DNA of 64,000 nucleotides from Colwellia sp. (GCA_026196955.1 JAPHTO010000049.1:1-64000); one strand, 5' to 3'. Shown: positions 51,001 to 62,776, counted from the first letter of the stretch. Numbers and translations are program-made. The notes: generated from the sequence alone by a model not told the origin.

Positions 51001-52415
51001 TGGATAACAAACATTTAGAAGCTGCTTTGGAGCAAGCGTTGACAAAGCCACTCACCCATTTAGTTAATCTTGAACATCCGCTTGATTTTAATGCTTATGT
51101 GCATGCTGGTGGTTATATGGGGGCAACTAAAGCCCTTAAAGAGTTCACTCCAAAAGAAGTGTTAACTATTGTGAGTAACTCTGGTTTAAAAGGCCGAGGC
51201 GGCGCAGGTTTTCCCACAGGCATGAAATGGAGTTGTGTCCCGTCTTTGCAAGAAAATACGGCTGGTCATTCAATAAATAAGCTAGAAAATAGTTACTTGA
51301 TTTGTAATGCCGATGAGATGGAGCCGGGGACATTTAAAGATAGACATTTACTTGAAGGTGTTCCACATCAGCTTATCGAAGCAATGATAATTGCCAGTTA
51401 TACCATTAGCGCTAACAAGGCTTTCATTTTTTTAAGAGGCGAATATCATCTTGCTGCGAAGCGCTTGCAAAAGGCTATTGATGAAGCCTATGAAAACAAT
51501 TGGCTTGGCGCAAAAATTCAAGGCAGTGACTATCAATTAGATTTGTATCTACACACAAGTGCCGGTCGTTATATTTGCGGTGAAGAAACAGCGTTAATTA
51601 ATGCTTTAGAGGGGAAGCGTGCTAACCCTAGAGCTAAGCCGCCATTTCCACAGGTGAGTGGTTTATTTGGTAAACCCACAGTGGTAAATAATGTCGAAAC
51701 GTTAAGTAATTTACCACATATCTTAAAGCATGGCAGTGAATGGTTTAAAGACTTATCACCTCATAGTGATCCCGGTACAAAAATGTACGCCGCTTGTGGA
51801 CAAGTGAAAAAGCCAGGGCTTTGGGAGTTGCCTATGGGGGTGACAATACGTGAGCTGCTTTTCGAACATGCAGGTGGTATGCCAGATGGAGTGCAATTAA
51901 AAGGCTTATTACCAGGTGGTGCCTCAACAGACTTTTTAACTGAGCAGCATCTTGATACGCCGATGGATTTTGATTCTATCGGGAAGGCTGGTAGTCGGCT
52001 TGGAACAGGAGGACTAATTGTTTTAGGTGACAAACATTGTCCTGTGGCCATGGTATTAAATTTATTACAATTTTTTGCTCAAGAGTCTTGTGGTTGGTGT
52101 ACGCCTTGCCGTGATGGTACGGCTTGGGCAGTAGAAATTTTAACCCGTATTGAGCAAGGGAAAGGCACCAATGCCGATTTAAAACAGCTTGAAGAGCTGT
52201 GTGACTTTATGTGGCTAGGCAAAACTCACTGCGCGTTAGCACCTGGGGCTGTTGAGCCATTAAAGAGTGCTATGCGATATTTTAAAGCTGATTTTGAACA
52301 ACATATTGAACAAGGCTGTTGTTCATATCAAAAAGCAAAGGGCGAGTTAACAACAAGTGAGGAGCAATTAGCGAAAGAGCAAAGGAAGGGAGAGCATCAT
52401 GACTGCGCAAAATAA
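50997..52415 (+). CDS. nuoF: NADH-quinone oxidoreductase subunit F
   Basis: 'GLKGRGGAGFPTGMKWS', 'ESCGWCTPCRDG'. Confidence 0.97.
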   Translation: MMDNKHLEAALEQALTKPLTHLVNLEHPLDFNAYVHAGGYMGATKALKEFTPKEVLTIVSNSGLKGRGGAGFPTGMKWSCVPSLQENTAGHSINKLENSYLICNADEMEPGTFKDRHLLEGVPHQLIEAMIIASYTISANKAFIFLRGEYHLAAKRLQKAIDEAYENNWLGAKIQGSDYQLDLYLHTSAGRYICGEETALINALEGKRANPRAKPPFPQVSGLFGKPTVVNNVETLSNLPHILKHGSEWFKDLSPHSDPGTKMYAACGQVKKPGLWELPMGVTIRELLFEHAGGMPDGVQLKGLLPGGASTDFLTEQHLDTPMDFDSIGKAGSRLGTGGLIVLGDKHCPVAMVLNLLQFFAQESCGWCTPCRDGTAWAVEILTRIEQGKGTNADLKQLEELCDFMWLGKTHCALAPGAVEPLKSAMRYFKADFEQHIEQGCCSYQKAKGELTTSEEQLAKEQRKGEHHDCAK

Positions 52416-55400
52416 ATCATCAAAAGTCACGATTTATATCGATGATATCCCTTATCAAGTTTCAACTGACAATAATCTGCTTGCAGGGGTTTTATCCAAT
52501 AAACTTAACTTGCCTTATTTTTGTTGGCACCCTTCAATGGGCTCAGTCGGTGCTTGCCGCCAATGTGCTGTCACCCAATATCAAGATGAAAATGACACCC
52601 GTGGTCGTATGATCATGTCATGTATGACTCCTGTGGTTGATGGTATGCGTATCGGCCTTAAAGATAGCGCTTCGTCTAAATTTAGGGAGCAAATCATCGC
52701 GGCCATGATGACTAATCACCCTCATGATTGCCCTGTTTGTGCAGAAGGCGGAGAATGTCACTTACAAGATATGACTGTCATTACAGGGCATACTAGCCGA
52801 GATTATTGTGGAGAAAAACGCACTTTTACTAATCAATATTTAGGTGAGTTAGTCGGCCATGAAATGAACCGCTGTATTACATGTTATCGTTGTGTGCGCT
52901 TTTATAAAGACTATGCTGGCGGAAAAGATTTTGATGTTTTTGGTAGTAGAAATCAAGTGTACTTTGGCCGGCAAAAAGAGGGTTGCTTGGAAAGCCCTTT
53001 TAGCGGCAACTTAGTAGAAGTGTGTCCGACAGGGGTTTTTACCAATAAACTTTTTTCTGCTCACTATACGCGTAAATGGGATTTACAATCTGCGCCTTCA
53101 ATATGTGCTCATTGCTCTGTCGGGTGTAATACCAGTATAGGTGAACGTTACGGCTCCGTTAGACGGGTTACGAATCGCTATAACCATGATCTTAATGGTT
53201 ATTTTTTATGTGATCGTGGTCGTTTTGGTATTGGCTTTGTTAATGCCAGTCATCGTATTCGTACCATTAAAGGCATTAATACCAAAGCGGGTGAGCCAGT
53301 AACAGGCGCTTTTAATGAGAAAAGCTTTACTAAAGCAATGCTTGAACATAACCGTGAACATTTTATTGGTATTGGCTCAGCTCGCGCTTCATTTGAAGGA
53401 AACCGCTTATTAAAGTATTTGGTAGGTCGAGAAAACTTCTCATTAGGTTATACCAATGAAGAAATGAAACTAGCATTAAGGCACAAACAGTTACTTGCTC
53501 AATACCCACAACAAAGTTTAGCGGGCATGGAAAATTTAAGCCGACGAGGTCATGGTGAGCTACAACATGATTTAGTACTAATTATTGGTGAAAATTTAGA
53601 GCAAACAGCACCGCGTTTAGCGTTAACTATTAAACAAGTGTTAAGAAACTCAGCCTTAGACAAAGCAGATAGCATTGGCGTGAAGCACTGGCAAGATGCC
53701 GCAGTGAGAACTTATGCAGGCGACACCACAACGCCATTGTTTTCTTTACAAGCTCAACGGACAAGTTTTGATGAGTTAGCAAAAGGAACTTTGTGTCTAT
53801 CGCCAGATAATATAACTATGATGGTGGAGCGTTTAACACAAATGCTTCATGATGATTTTGCGACTCAGACAGTAGTTCCGTTAAAAGAACAAGCGAGTGA
53901 AAAAACAACTAACGACACTATTGATAATAAGCGCCAAGCGAATGAGTCGCTAGATCAAGATAGTGATAAATTCTTGCTTTTATTAGCAAGAACACTGTCA
54001 AAAGCCAGTGCACCACTTATTGTCAGTGGTCTAAGCTTGAAAAGTACAGCACTTCTTAGTGCTATTGATGACTTAATGGCATGTCTAAGCCAAAAATCAC
54101 ATGGCATTGCTCCTGAGCTAACTATGGTTGCACCTGAGTGCAATAGTGTTGGCAACCTACATTTTTTATCTGAGCATTCATTATCTATTGAACAAATTCT
54201 TGCTCGCTTAACTGCTGACCAAGACTCAACAGCGTTAACCCCAAAAGGTAGCAAAACGACTAGCTTGTTAATTCTTGAACAAGATTTAGCTCAAATTAGC
54301 GCAGAACAGTTGAATGTATTGCGTGAACACTGCAAGTGCATGATAGTGTTAGAACATAGTAAGACTAGGTTAACGGATATTGCTGATATCGTTTTACCCG
54401 TCGCTGCAGTAAGTGAAAGCGGCGGTCATTTTGTTAATTATCAGGGCAGGTTACAAGCCTTTTATTCAGCTCACCTTCCGGTTAAACCCATTATGCCAAA
54501 CTGGCAGTATTTAGTACTTTTGGCAAAAAGTTTATTTACACATAGCGAAATTGATTTTTCTAACCTAAAGCAATTATATCGCTTTTTTGCCAAACATGGT
54601 GAGCCTTGGGCATTGCAAATACTTACCTGCGATAAAAATGCTCAAGAGAAGCGACAAGTCGCAAGGCAGACACACAGAGCAAGCGGTCGCACAGCTGTCA
54701 TGGCAAATCAGTCTGTTCATGAAGTTAAAACTTATGTTGAGGGGAAAAACAATAAAGACGAGCTATATGCCTATTCGATGGAAGGTACTCGTGCTGCAGG
54801 ACATGGCATGCCTTTTACTTGGGCACCTGCATGGAATTCGAACCAGTCAGTTTTACAATACCAGCAAGAAGTTAATGGCGAGTTAGCTTGCCGACAAAAT
54901 GAGAATTTTTTACACCTAAACCTATCGGCATTTTTTGATGAAAGTGAAAGTCATTCGCTTACCGAGAAACTTGAGCAGTTATGGCCAAGTCCTCAATGGC
55001 TTGAAAAAGAACAAAACTGCTTAGTGCTAATGCAAAATTTACCTTGGTTTTTAGTGGATCAACAAAGTAAAAATCTGCCTGAATTTATTTTAATGTTTGC
55101 AGGCAATAAGTTATCAGTGTCGAGCACGTTAGCGCAGCAATATGATTTTAAGGTCGGTGATATCGCTAAACTCACATTATCTGGACAGTCCTTTTTTGCT
55201 CAAATTAATCTAGCAGATAAATTACCCAATGGCGTGATACAAGCGAGTATTTTTGAGCTTCCCATGTTAGTGAATAACTGTACTTTAGCGCCAGAGCAAC
55301 TTACCAAGGCAAATCAAGCAGAAGTGGCTGAATTCAGTCAGTGTGAAGAATTAAGAATTGTCACTGCTACTCAAGAAAAGTCAGACATATTAGTTAGACT

Positions 55401-55464
55401 CAAATCACAAGATCAAATGATTCCTATTGCTTTTGTAAATGGCGAAGGAGAGCAAAATGATTGA
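52399..55464 (+). CDS. nuoG: NADH-quinone oxidoreductase subunit G
   Basis: N-terminal ferredoxin, 'HPHDCPVCAEGGECHLQDM', 'RCITCYRCVRFY', molybdopterin-like domain. Confidence 0.95.
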   Translation: MTAQNKSSKVTIYIDDIPYQVSTDNNLLAGVLSNKLNLPYFCWHPSMGSVGACRQCAVTQYQDENDTRGRMIMSCMTPVVDGMRIGLKDSASSKFREQIIAAMMTNHPHDCPVCAEGGECHLQDMTVITGHTSRDYCGEKRTFTNQYLGELVGHEMNRCITCYRCVRFYKDYAGGKDFDVFGSRNQVYFGRQKEGCLESPFSGNLVEVCPTGVFTNKLFSAHYTRKWDLQSAPSICAHCSVGCNTSIGERYGSVRRVTNRYNHDLNGYFLCDRGRFGIGFVNASHRIRTIKGINTKAGEPVTGAFNEKSFTKAMLEHNREHFIGIGSARASFEGNRLLKYLVGRENFSLGYTNEEMKLALRHKQLLAQYPQQSLAGMENLSRRGHGELQHDLVLIIGENLEQTAPRLALTIKQVLRNSALDKADSIGVKHWQDAAVRTYAGDTTTPLFSLQAQRTSFDELAKGTLCLSPDNITMMVERLTQMLHDDFATQTVVPLKEQASEKTTNDTIDNKRQANESLDQDSDKFLLLLARTLSKASAPLIVSGLSLKSTALLSAIDDLMACLSQKSHGIAPELTMVAPECNSVGNLHFLSEHSLSIEQILARLTADQDSTALTPKGSKTTSLLILEQDLAQISAEQLNVLREHCKCMIVLEHSKTRLTDIADIVLPVAAVSESGGHFVNYQGRLQAFYSAHLPVKPIMPNWQYLVLLAKSLFTHSEIDFSNLKQLYRFFAKHGEPWALQILTCDKNAQEKRQVARQTHRASGRTAVMANQSVHEVKTYVEGKNNKDELYAYSMEGTRAAGHGMPFTWAPAWNSNQSVLQYQQEVNGELACRQNENFLHLNLSAFFDESESHSLTEKLEQLWPSPQWLEKEQNCLVLMQNLPWFLVDQQSKNLPEFILMFAGNKLSVSSTLAQQYDFKVGDIAKLTLSGQSFFAQINLADKLPNGVIQASIFELPMLVNNCTLAPEQLTKANQAEVAEFSQCEELRIVTATQEKSDILVRLKSQDQMIPIAFVNGEGEQND

Positions 55465-56434
55465 GCTAGTGTTTAAGCTGTTAGAAATTGTTTTGATCAT
55501 CGCTTTGTTGATCCCTATTGCGGCAATGTTAGTTTGGGTAGAGCGTCGTATGATAGGCATTTGGCAAGACAGACTTGGTCCCAATCGTGTAGGCCCTATC
55601 GGTATATTACAGTCTGTCGCTGACTTATTAAAAATTTTAGGAAAGGAAGATTGGGTGCCACCATTTAGTGATCGCTTAGTGTTCATTCTTGCCCCTGTTA
55701 TCGGCGCTGTCTGTGTGTTAATGAGTTTTGCGGTAATGCCTTTTTCGCCCAGTATTGGGGTGTCAGACTTAAATATTGGCTTATTGTTTTTCCTTGCCAT
55801 GGCATCCCTTGCTGTTTATAGCGTTGTGTTAGCAGGTTGGGCATCAAATTCTAAATATGCCTTGTTGGGAGGAATGCGGGCTGCTGCTCAAACAGTAAGT
55901 TATGAAGTATTTATGGGGCTTTCTGTGATGGGGGTTGTGCTGCTAACCGGAACTTTTAATTTAAGAGAGATAGTGTTGGCGCAGCAAGAAGGTTGGTTTA
56001 TTCAAACGCAGTTTGTTGGTTTTATTATTTTTTTAATTGCAGGAATAGCGGAGAGTCATCGTTTACCTTTTGATTTACCCGAAGCTGAAACTGAGCTAAC
56101 GGCAGGCTTTCACACTGAGTACTCAGGTTTAAAGTTTGCTTTATTCTTTTTAGGCGAATATTTGGGGGTTACCTTAATTTCGGCTATGTCAGTGGTGTTA
56201 TTTTTTGGTGGTTGGCTGATGCCTGAGCCTTTAGCATCTTGGTTACCGCCACTGTTATGGTTTATTTTAAAAGTATTTCTCTTTGTGTTGTTTTTTATTT
56301 TATTACGCACGTCATTACCAAGACCAAGGTTTGATCAGTTACTTAGTTTTGGTTGGAAGTACATGTTGCCATTAGCCCTGTTCAATTTGCTCCTTACGGC
56401 GGTATTTAAATTAACCGGAGGGTTTTATGGCTAA
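55439..56434 (+). CDS. nuoH: NADH-quinone oxidoreductase subunit H
   Basis: '[23 protein letters not shown]', '[23 protein letters not shown]'. Track start 55439; real start probably ATG 55457 (MIELVF). Confidence 0.95.
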   Translation: MAKESKMIELVFKLLEIVLIIALLIPIAAMLVWVERRMIGIWQDRLGPNRVGPIGILQSVADLLKILGKEDWVPPFSDRLVFILAPVIGAVCVLMSFAVMPFSPSIGVSDLNIGLLFFLAMASLAVYSVVLAGWASNSKYALLGGMRAAAQTVSYEVFMGLSVMGVVLLTGTFNLREIVLAQQEGWFIQTQFVGFIIFLIAGIAESHRLPFDLPEAETELTAGFHTEYSGLKFALFFLGEYLGVTLISAMSVVLFFGGWLMPEPLASWLPPLLWFILKVFLFVLFFILLRTSLPRPRFDQLLSFGWKYMLPLALFNLLLTAVFKLTGGFYG

Positions 56435-57005
56435 ATCAACAAGAAAAGCTAGTACCATTAAATCAGCCTTAGACATGTTCATTAGTCAATTAAGAACGAT
56501 GGCGCTTGTGTTAAAACATACATTTACCAAAGCGGATACTGTTGAATATCCAGAGCAAAAGCCCTATTTAGCACCACGATACCGTGGCCGTATTGTGTTA
56601 ACGCGTGATCCTGATGGTGAAGAGCGCTGTGTAGGCTGTAATTTATGTGCTGCTGCTTGCCCTGTTGATTGTATTGCCTTGCAACAAACCATTGATGATG
56701 ATGGTCGAAAGCGAGCTGACTTTTTTCGTATTAATTTCTCTCGCTGTATCTTATGTGGTTTTTGTGAAGAAGCTTGCCCCACTTACGCGATTCAATTAAC
56801 ACCTGATGTTGAGTTAGCCGAATATGATCGACAAAACTTGGTCTATGAGAAGCAGCATCTACTCATCAAAGGTGTCGGGAAATACCCAGAGTATAGTTTT
56901 TATCACCATAGCGGCATTGAAGTCGATATTAATGGTCAGCGTAAAAGCAAAGGGCAGGCGGTTAGCGAGAAGCCTCCTGTCGATATTAAGGGGTTAATGC
57001 CATGA
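56427..57005 (+). CDS. nuoI: NADH-quinone oxidoreductase subunit I
   Basis: Two 4Fe-4S motifs '[15 protein letters not shown]', '[16 protein letters not shown]'. Confidence 0.97.
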   Translation: MAKSTRKASTIKSALDMFISQLRTMALVLKHTFTKADTVEYPEQKPYLAPRYRGRIVLTRDPDGEERCVGCNLCAAACPVDCIALQQTIDDDGRKRADFFRINFSRCILCGFCEEACPTYAIQLTPDVELAEYDRQNLVYEKQHLLIKGVGKYPEYSFYHHSGIEVDINGQRKSKGQAVSEKPPVDIKGLMP

Positions 57006-57565
57006 TGATACTGTCACCATTAGAATGGATGTTTTACCTTGCTGCACTACTTGCGGTTGTGGCCAGTGTTAAAGTGATTACCGGCAAAAATTCAGTACAC
57101 TCACTACTGTATCTCGTGGTGTCATTATTAGCCGTTGCGGTCTGTTTTTATTTGATGGGAGCGCCTTTTGCTGCTGGTTTAGAAGTTATTGTTTATGCTG
57201 GGGCAATTTTGGTGTTATTTGTTTTTGCCATCATGATGTTTGGCTTAGGGCAAGATGAAACTTTGCATGCACCAAAAATCGCTTCGATGCGCATATGGCT
57301 TGGACCATGCTGTATTGCCTTAGTGTTACTTGTTCAATTGCTTTATGTGATTGACAGTAGTGCGCTGCAAGAAAAATTAACCTCGAACATAATTGATGCC
57401 AAACAAGTGGGGACATTACTTTATGGTCCTTATTTATTGGCTGTTGAAATAGCCTCTTTCTTATTATTGGCAGGACTAATTGCCGGTTATCACTTTGCGA
57501 AACCTGACGGACAATATGAGCACTTAAATATACAACAATCAACGAATGAAAAGGGAGAGCTGTAA
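57002..57565 (+). CDS. nuoJ: NADH-quinone oxidoreductase subunit J
   Basis: '[21 protein letters not shown]'. Confidence 0.95.
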   Translation: MMILSPLEWMFYLAALLAVVASVKVITGKNSVHSLLYLVVSLLAVAVCFYLMGAPFAAGLEVIVYAGAILVLFVFAIMMFGLGQDETLHAPKIASMRIWLGPCCIALVLLVQLLYVIDSSALQEKLTSNIIDAKQVGTLLYGPYLLAVEIASFLLLAGLIAGYHFAKPDGQYEHLNIQQSTNEKGEL

Positions 57566-57873
57566 TGAGCGCTATCCCATTAAGCCATATTTTAATTCTT
57601 GCCAGTATCTTGTTCATTATTGGTTTTGTTGGTGTGATTGTTCGTAAAAATACCTTATATATGCTGATGAGCCTAGAGGTGATGTTAAATGCTGTGGGCG
57701 TTGCTTTTATTGGCGCTGGCAGTGCTTGGCAACAAGCGGATGGTCAAGTGATGTTCATCCTGATTTTGACACTTGCTGCCGCTGAGGTTGCTGTTGGTTT
57801 GGCCTTGTTAATTCAGATGCAGCGAAAATTTAAATCCCTAGATATTGATCTGCTAAGTAAGTTAAGGGGGTAG
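57565..57873 (+). CDS. nuoK: NADH-quinone oxidoreductase subunit K
   Basis: '[17 protein letters not shown]', '[15 protein letters not shown]'. Confidence 0.96.
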   Translation: MSAIPLSHILILASILFIIGFVGVIVRKNTLYMLMSLEVMLNAVGVAFIGAGSAWQQADGQVMFILILTLAAAEVAVGLALLIQMQRKFKSLDIDLLSKLRG

Positions 57874-57876
57874 AAA

Positions 57877-59778
57877 ATGTCGATAGCTTATATGCATACA
57901 ATACTCACCCTTTTACCTTTCTATCCATTAGTCAGCTTTTTGTTGTTAATTAGTTTTGCCAAACGTCTTTCTTGGCAGCTGGCTGCAAGCTTAAGCGTGG
58001 GAGCTATGGCGCTAAGTGCCTTGTCTAGTTTTGCGCTTGTGTGGCAACTATCTGCAGATTTACCAGTTATCACGACTCATTTATGGCAATGGTTTACCTT
58101 ATCTTCAAGTGAACAAATTAACATTAGCTTTTATTTAGATGGCCTTGCTGCCGTTATGATTTGTGTGGTGACAGGTGTTGGTTTATTAATCCATATTTTT
58201 GCTGCCGCTTACATGAAAGAAGATGAGAACTTCACTCGTTTCATGGCTTATATGAACCTGTTTATTGTTGCTATGTTGATGTTAGTTTTGGCTGATAATT
58301 TGGTGCTACTTTATTTAGGCTGGGAGGGAGTAGGCCTATGTAGCTTCTTACTGATTGGCTTTTGGTATCATGAAAAAGCTAACGTCTTGGCAGCTCGAAA
58401 GGCTTTTATTGTCACTCGCGTAGGTGATACGGCTATGGCTATCGGTTTGTTTATGATTTTTAAAGAAATCGGTCAGTTAACTATTACTGATATTAATGAG
58501 AGTGCCAGAGTGTTGTGGATAGCGGGTGACAACCAACCTTATTGGATCGCTTTATTATTGTTGGGGGGAGCGGTCGGAAAGTCAGCTCAATTGCCGTTAC
58601 AGATCTGGCTACCTGATGCAATGGCGGGACCTACGCCGGTTAGTGCCTTAATTCATGCCGCGACTATGGTGACAGCAGGTGTTTATTTAATTGCGCGTAT
58701 GCACGGTATCTTTTTGTTGGCGCCTGAGGTGATGACTTATGTTGCTTGGTTAGGCGCCTTAACCTTATTGCTTGCGGGTGTTGCAGCGTTAGCTCAAAGC
58801 GATATTAAGCGGGTGTTAGCATACTCCACCATGAGCCAAATTGGTTATATGATGCTATCACTTGGCGCAGGGGCTTTTTCTGCTGGCGTTTTTCACCTAA
58901 TGACACATGCATTTTTTAAAGCCTTACTCTTTTTAACTGCAGGGGCGATTATTCTAGCCTTACACCATCAGCAGGATTTATTTAAAATGGGGGGATTACT
59001 AAAGCGATTACCCTTTGAAGCAGTACTTTTCAGTATCGGTTTAGTGTGTTTAATTGCTTTACCTGGTAGCTCTGGCTTTTTCTCAAAAGAAGCCATTATT
59101 GCACAACTATTTTCATCCCCAACAGCGGGACCCTTGCTTTGGGTCTGCGCCATTGTTGGCGCTTTGTTAACTAGTATTTATAGTTGTCGTTTATTTTTCC
59201 TCGCCTTTATGGGCAGTGCCCGGTTTGAGTCTCCTTTACAGCCATCCTCAAGCAAGTTAGTTAAAATATCGCTTATTGTTTTAGCCATTTTATCCCTTGT
59301 AGGTGGCGCTTTTGGGACTGCATTAGAGCATGGTTTATCGTCAGTATTTGTTGCTGCGCCTATGGTTGAAATGGTCAATGATCCCACTTGGTTACATGCA
59401 GTTGCTATTGCAACCCCCTTTGTTGGTATTGTTTTTTCGTGGTTTTATTTTTCAAAATATCGAGAGGTGAGTCATAGTCCACTTGTTGAAAATACGAGTG
59501 CTGTAAATCAATTTGCTAAGCAAGGGCTTGGCTTTGATAGGTTATATGATTGGCTTCTCGTTAAACCTTATTGCACGCTAGCTAAAGTCAATCGCAGCGA
59601 TATTTTTGATCAACTTATGATGTTAAATGCATGGTATGTCACTCTTTGGCATGAGGTTTTGGCAAGTAGTCAAAATGGTAAATTGCGCTGGTATGTTGCA
59701 GCCATTGGTTTGGCGGCTTTATTACTAACGCTATTACTAATGCTAAATGTAGGCGAAGTTAGCATGGAGATAAGCTGA
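57877..59778 (+). CDS. nuoL: NADH-quinone oxidoreductase subunit L
   Basis: 'LYLGWEGVGLCSFLLIGFW', 'GPTPVSALIHAATMVTAGVYLI'. Confidence 0.97.
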   Translation: MSIAYMHTILTLLPFYPLVSFLLLISFAKRLSWQLAASLSVGAMALSALSSFALVWQLSADLPVITTHLWQWFTLSSSEQINISFYLDGLAAVMICVVTGVGLLIHIFAAAYMKEDENFTRFMAYMNLFIVAMLMLVLADNLVLLYLGWEGVGLCSFLLIGFWYHEKANVLAARKAFIVTRVGDTAMAIGLFMIFKEIGQLTITDINESARVLWIAGDNQPYWIALLLLGGAVGKSAQLPLQIWLPDAMAGPTPVSALIHAATMVTAGVYLIARMHGIFLLAPEVMTYVAWLGALTLLLAGVAALAQSDIKRVLAYSTMSQIGYMMLSLGAGAFSAGVFHLMTHAFFKALLFLTAGAIILALHHQQDLFKMGGLLKRLPFEAVLFSIGLVCLIALPGSSGFFSKEAIIAQLFSSPTAGPLLWVCAIVGALLTSIYSCRLFFLAFMGSARFESPLQPSSSKLVKISLIVLAILSLVGGAFGTALEHGLSSVFVAAPMVEMVNDPTWLHAVAIATPFVGIVFSWFYFSKYREVSHSPLVENTSAVNQFAKQGLGFDRLYDWLLVKPYCTLAKVNRSDIFDQLMMLNAWYVTLWHEVLASSQNGKLRWYVAAIGLAALLLTLLLMLNVGEVSMEIS

Positions 59779-61268
59779 TGAGTATGACAATAGTAATGTG
59801 TGCTTTGCTTATTGCGGGGATACTCGCATGGTTTGCTGAAAAGCTAAGAAGACATAGTGCTCGTAACATTGCTTTGATGTCGGTGCTAGTGACAAGTGCT
59901 TATTTTGCTTTTGCAGTGTTTACAAGTCACTCCGCTGTAAATTATGGCCAATTACAAGAGTTAGTTCGTGTCGATTGGATTGAGAGTTTGCACATAGAAT
60001 ACGCGCTTGCTGTTGACTATTTAAGTCTTGTTTTAGTTTCGTTAACACTATTTTTGGCTGTTATTTGTATTTTGGTTTCGTGGCATGAAATTAAAGAAAA
60101 GGCTGGGTTTTATTATTTCAACTTATTGGCTTCTATAGCAGGTATTATTGGTGTTTTTACTGCCGTTGATATGTTTTTATTTTTCTTCTTTTGGGAGGTG
60201 ATGTTGCTTCCTATGACGGCATTAATTGCGATATGGGGGCATGAGAATAAACATTTTGCGGCCATTAAATTTTTTATTTTTACACAAGTGAGTAGCTTAT
60301 TGATGCTCGTAGCAATTATTGCCATGGCAATGTTGCATGCGAAGCAAACAGGACAATTAAGCTTTTATTATCTAGATTGGCAAGTTTTAGATTTACCCGT
60401 GTCTTTAACACAGTATTTAATGTTGGGTTTCTTTATTGCTTTTGCGGTGAAATTACCCAGTGTACCTTTTCATTCTTGGTTACCCGATGCCCATACGCAA
60501 GCACCTACAGCAGGTAGTGTTTTACTGGCAGGGGTACTCTTAAAAACAGGTGCTTATGGTCTGATCCGCTTTGTATTGCAGCTCTTTCCTGATGCGAGCG
60601 CAAATTTTGCGCCTTTTGCTGCCACCTTGGGCGTGCTGAGTATTTTGTATGGCGCTAAAATGGCGTTTGCTCAACAAGATTTTAAACGTTTAGTTGCTTA
60701 CAGTAGTATCAGTCATATGGGGTTTGTTATGTTGGCATTGTTTTCTTTCAATGCCATTGCCTACCAAGGCGCGGTACTAACCTTAGTGGCCCATGGGTTA
60801 AGTAGTGCGGCCTTGTTTTCACTTGCTGGCATGATTTATAGTCGAATTCATTCTCGCAATTTAGCCGATATGGGAGGGTTTTGGCAAAGTGCGCCTCGGA
60901 TGGGAGGTTTTGCATTAGCTTTTGCCGCGGCTGCGTTTGGCTTGCCTGGTTTAGCAAATTTTGTTGCAGAGTTCTTATCCCTGGTGGGAGCATTTCATGT
61001 TTATCCTATGCTCACCATACTTGCAGCGCTGGGACTCATTGGCTCAGCAATATACGGTATGGTGTTATTTCAAAATAGTTTTCAGGGGAGCCTTCGCACA
61101 CCAGATAATAGACAATTTAAAGATCTCTCTATACGAGAGTTTTTGGTGTGCTCTGCGTTAATTTCACTGTTGATTGTTATTGGCTTTTACCCGAGTTTAG
61201 TACTTGTTTTTTTTCAAACAGCGGATTTAGCGCAAGTAAAGGATGTGCTTGAAGGAGCAACATTATGA
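59778..61268 (+). CDS. nuoM: NADH-quinone oxidoreductase subunit M
   Basis: 'FFFWEVMLLPM', 'LPDAHTQAPTAGSVLLAGVLLKTGAYGLIR'. Confidence 0.97.
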   Translation: MSMTIVMCALLIAGILAWFAEKLRRHSARNIALMSVLVTSAYFAFAVFTSHSAVNYGQLQELVRVDWIESLHIEYALAVDYLSLVLVSLTLFLAVICILVSWHEIKEKAGFYYFNLLASIAGIIGVFTAVDMFLFFFFWEVMLLPMTALIAIWGHENKHFAAIKFFIFTQVSSLLMLVAIIAMAMLHAKQTGQLSFYYLDWQVLDLPVSLTQYLMLGFFIAFAVKLPSVPFHSWLPDAHTQAPTAGSVLLAGVLLKTGAYGLIRFVLQLFPDASANFAPFAATLGVLSILYGAKMAFAQQDFKRLVAYSSISHMGFVMLALFSFNAIAYQGAVLTLVAHGLSSAALFSLAGMIYSRIHSRNLADMGGFWQSAPRMGGFALAFAAAAFGLPGLANFVAEFLSLVGAFHVYPMLTILAALGLIGSAIYGMVLFQNSFQGSLRTPDNRQFKDLSIREFLVCSALISLLIVIGFYPSLVLVFFQTADLAQVKDVLEGATL

Positions 61269-62719
61269 CCATAGCCATGCTCGCTAATTTACTACCTATT
61301 TTACTTGTTGCTTTTGGGATTGTACTAACCTTGTTGTTGATTGCTTGGCAGCGTTCACAAAAGTTGATTTTAGCCTTTACGCTTTTGGTTTTTATCTCGG
61401 CTTTAGTGGCAAGCATTTCATTGCCAGTTCACCTTAATGAAAGCGTGCAAGTGACGCCATTATTAAAAGTTGATGGCTATGGTAACTTTGCTTTTATGCT
61501 AGTACTGATAGCGAGCATTGCGGTTAGTGTCTTAAGCTCGACATGGCTAAATAGTGCAGCAGAAGTACATGATGAGTATTTTGTACTCATACAACTGGTT
61601 GCTTTAGGAGCTGGTATTCTGGTTCTAAGCTCACATTTTGCGGCGCTGTTTTTAGGCTTTGAGCTATTAAGTATAGCGTTGGTTGGTTTAGCTGGTTATG
61701 GCAGAAACTGTCAGTATAGTGTTGAAACGTCATTTAAATATTTAATTTTAAGCGCCAGTGCTTCTAGCTTTATGCTACTTGGGATCGCTTTTATTTATAG
61801 TCAAGTAGGCTCTTTGAGTTTTGCTCCTGCACATGTCAATGCTGGGTATGGACTTTTTTATCAAGCAGGTATGTTGCTTTTCTTGGGGGGAGTAGCTTTT
61901 AAATTATCTTTAGCGCCTTTTCATTTTTGGACACCCGATGTTTACCAAGGTGCGCCAACACCAGTAACCTTACTGCTAGCGACAGTTTCTAAGGTGGCAA
62001 TGTTTATTGTGTTGCTGAAATATTGGTTTAGTCAAATTGAAGTGATGTCTGCACACCATAGCGGGGAAGGTATTCAGTCAATAATTAGTTTATTGGCTAT
62101 TACCTCTATGCTAGCAGGGAATGCTTTAGCGTTGAAACAGCAAAATATTAAGCGATTACTCGCCTATTCTTCTATTGCGCATATGGGCTACTTGTTAATT
62201 GTGCTGCTAATTATTTCACCCCAAAGTATTGCGCTTGCTTGGCAAAGCACATTATTTTATTTATCTGCTTATGTGTTAGCGACAATTTCTATTTTTTCAG
62301 CACTAATACTAACGAGTACCAAACAAAATAGTACCTCGATGCAGGTAATTGATTGGCATGGATTGTTTTGGCATCGCCCCTCGCTTGCTGTGTTAATTAT
62401 TATTGCTGTGCTCAGTTTAGCGGGTATACCACTTACCATGGGGTTTATCGGGAAATTTTATGTGTTAAATGTTGCTGTTCAGGCGCAGCAGTGGTGGCTA
62501 ATAGCATCGCTAGTTGTTGGTAGTGGTATCGGCCTCTTTTATTATTTAACTATTATTTTTACCCTTTTTAATTCAGAGCAACAAGGAAGTTATGAGCAAG
62601 GTTTAAATTTGCCCGTGTTAAAGGGGATTCACCAAGTGAGTGTCATAGGGCTTATTTTGCTTGGCGTATTTTGGGGAGTATTTCCAGATACCTTGAGTCA
62701 GTTATTTGCTATTCAGTAA
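61265..62719 (+). CDS. nuoN: NADH-quinone oxidoreductase subunit N
   Basis: 'FLGFELLSIALVGLAGY', 'FHFWTPDVYQGAPTPVTLLLATVSK'. Confidence 0.97.
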   Translation: MTIAMLANLLPILLVAFGIVLTLLLIAWQRSQKLILAFTLLVFISALVASISLPVHLNESVQVTPLLKVDGYGNFAFMLVLIASIAVSVLSSTWLNSAAEVHDEYFVLIQLVALGAGILVLSSHFAALFLGFELLSIALVGLAGYGRNCQYSVETSFKYLILSASASSFMLLGIAFIYSQVGSLSFAPAHVNAGYGLFYQAGMLLFLGGVAFKLSLAPFHFWTPDVYQGAPTPVTLLLATVSKVAMFIVLLKYWFSQIEVMSAHHSGEGIQSIISLLAITSMLAGNALALKQQNIKRLLAYSSIAHMGYLLIVLLIISPQSIALAWQSTLFYLSAYVLATISIFSALILTSTKQNSTSMQVIDWHGLFWHRPSLAVLIIIAVLSLAGIPLTMGFIGKFYVLNVAVQAQQWWLIASLVVGSGIGLFYYLTIIFTLFNSEQQGSYEQGLNLPVLKGIHQVSVIGLILLGVFWGVFPDTLSQLFAIQ

Positions 62720-62748
62720 ACTAGTAAAGTTAATTATAGGAATTATTT

Positions 62749-62776
62749 CTTGCTGTTTAGCTTGGTTTCTGTATAA
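62749..62776 (+). promoter_or_regulatory. Sigma-70-like promoter for deaD-like gene
   Basis: TTGCTG, 16-nt spacer, TATAAT, about 380 nt before the helicase start. Confidence 0.6.

Noticed and set aside
53955-54254. Antisense and alternate-frame ORFs within the nuo operon
   Set aside because: All overlap well-supported nuo subunits; coding shadows.
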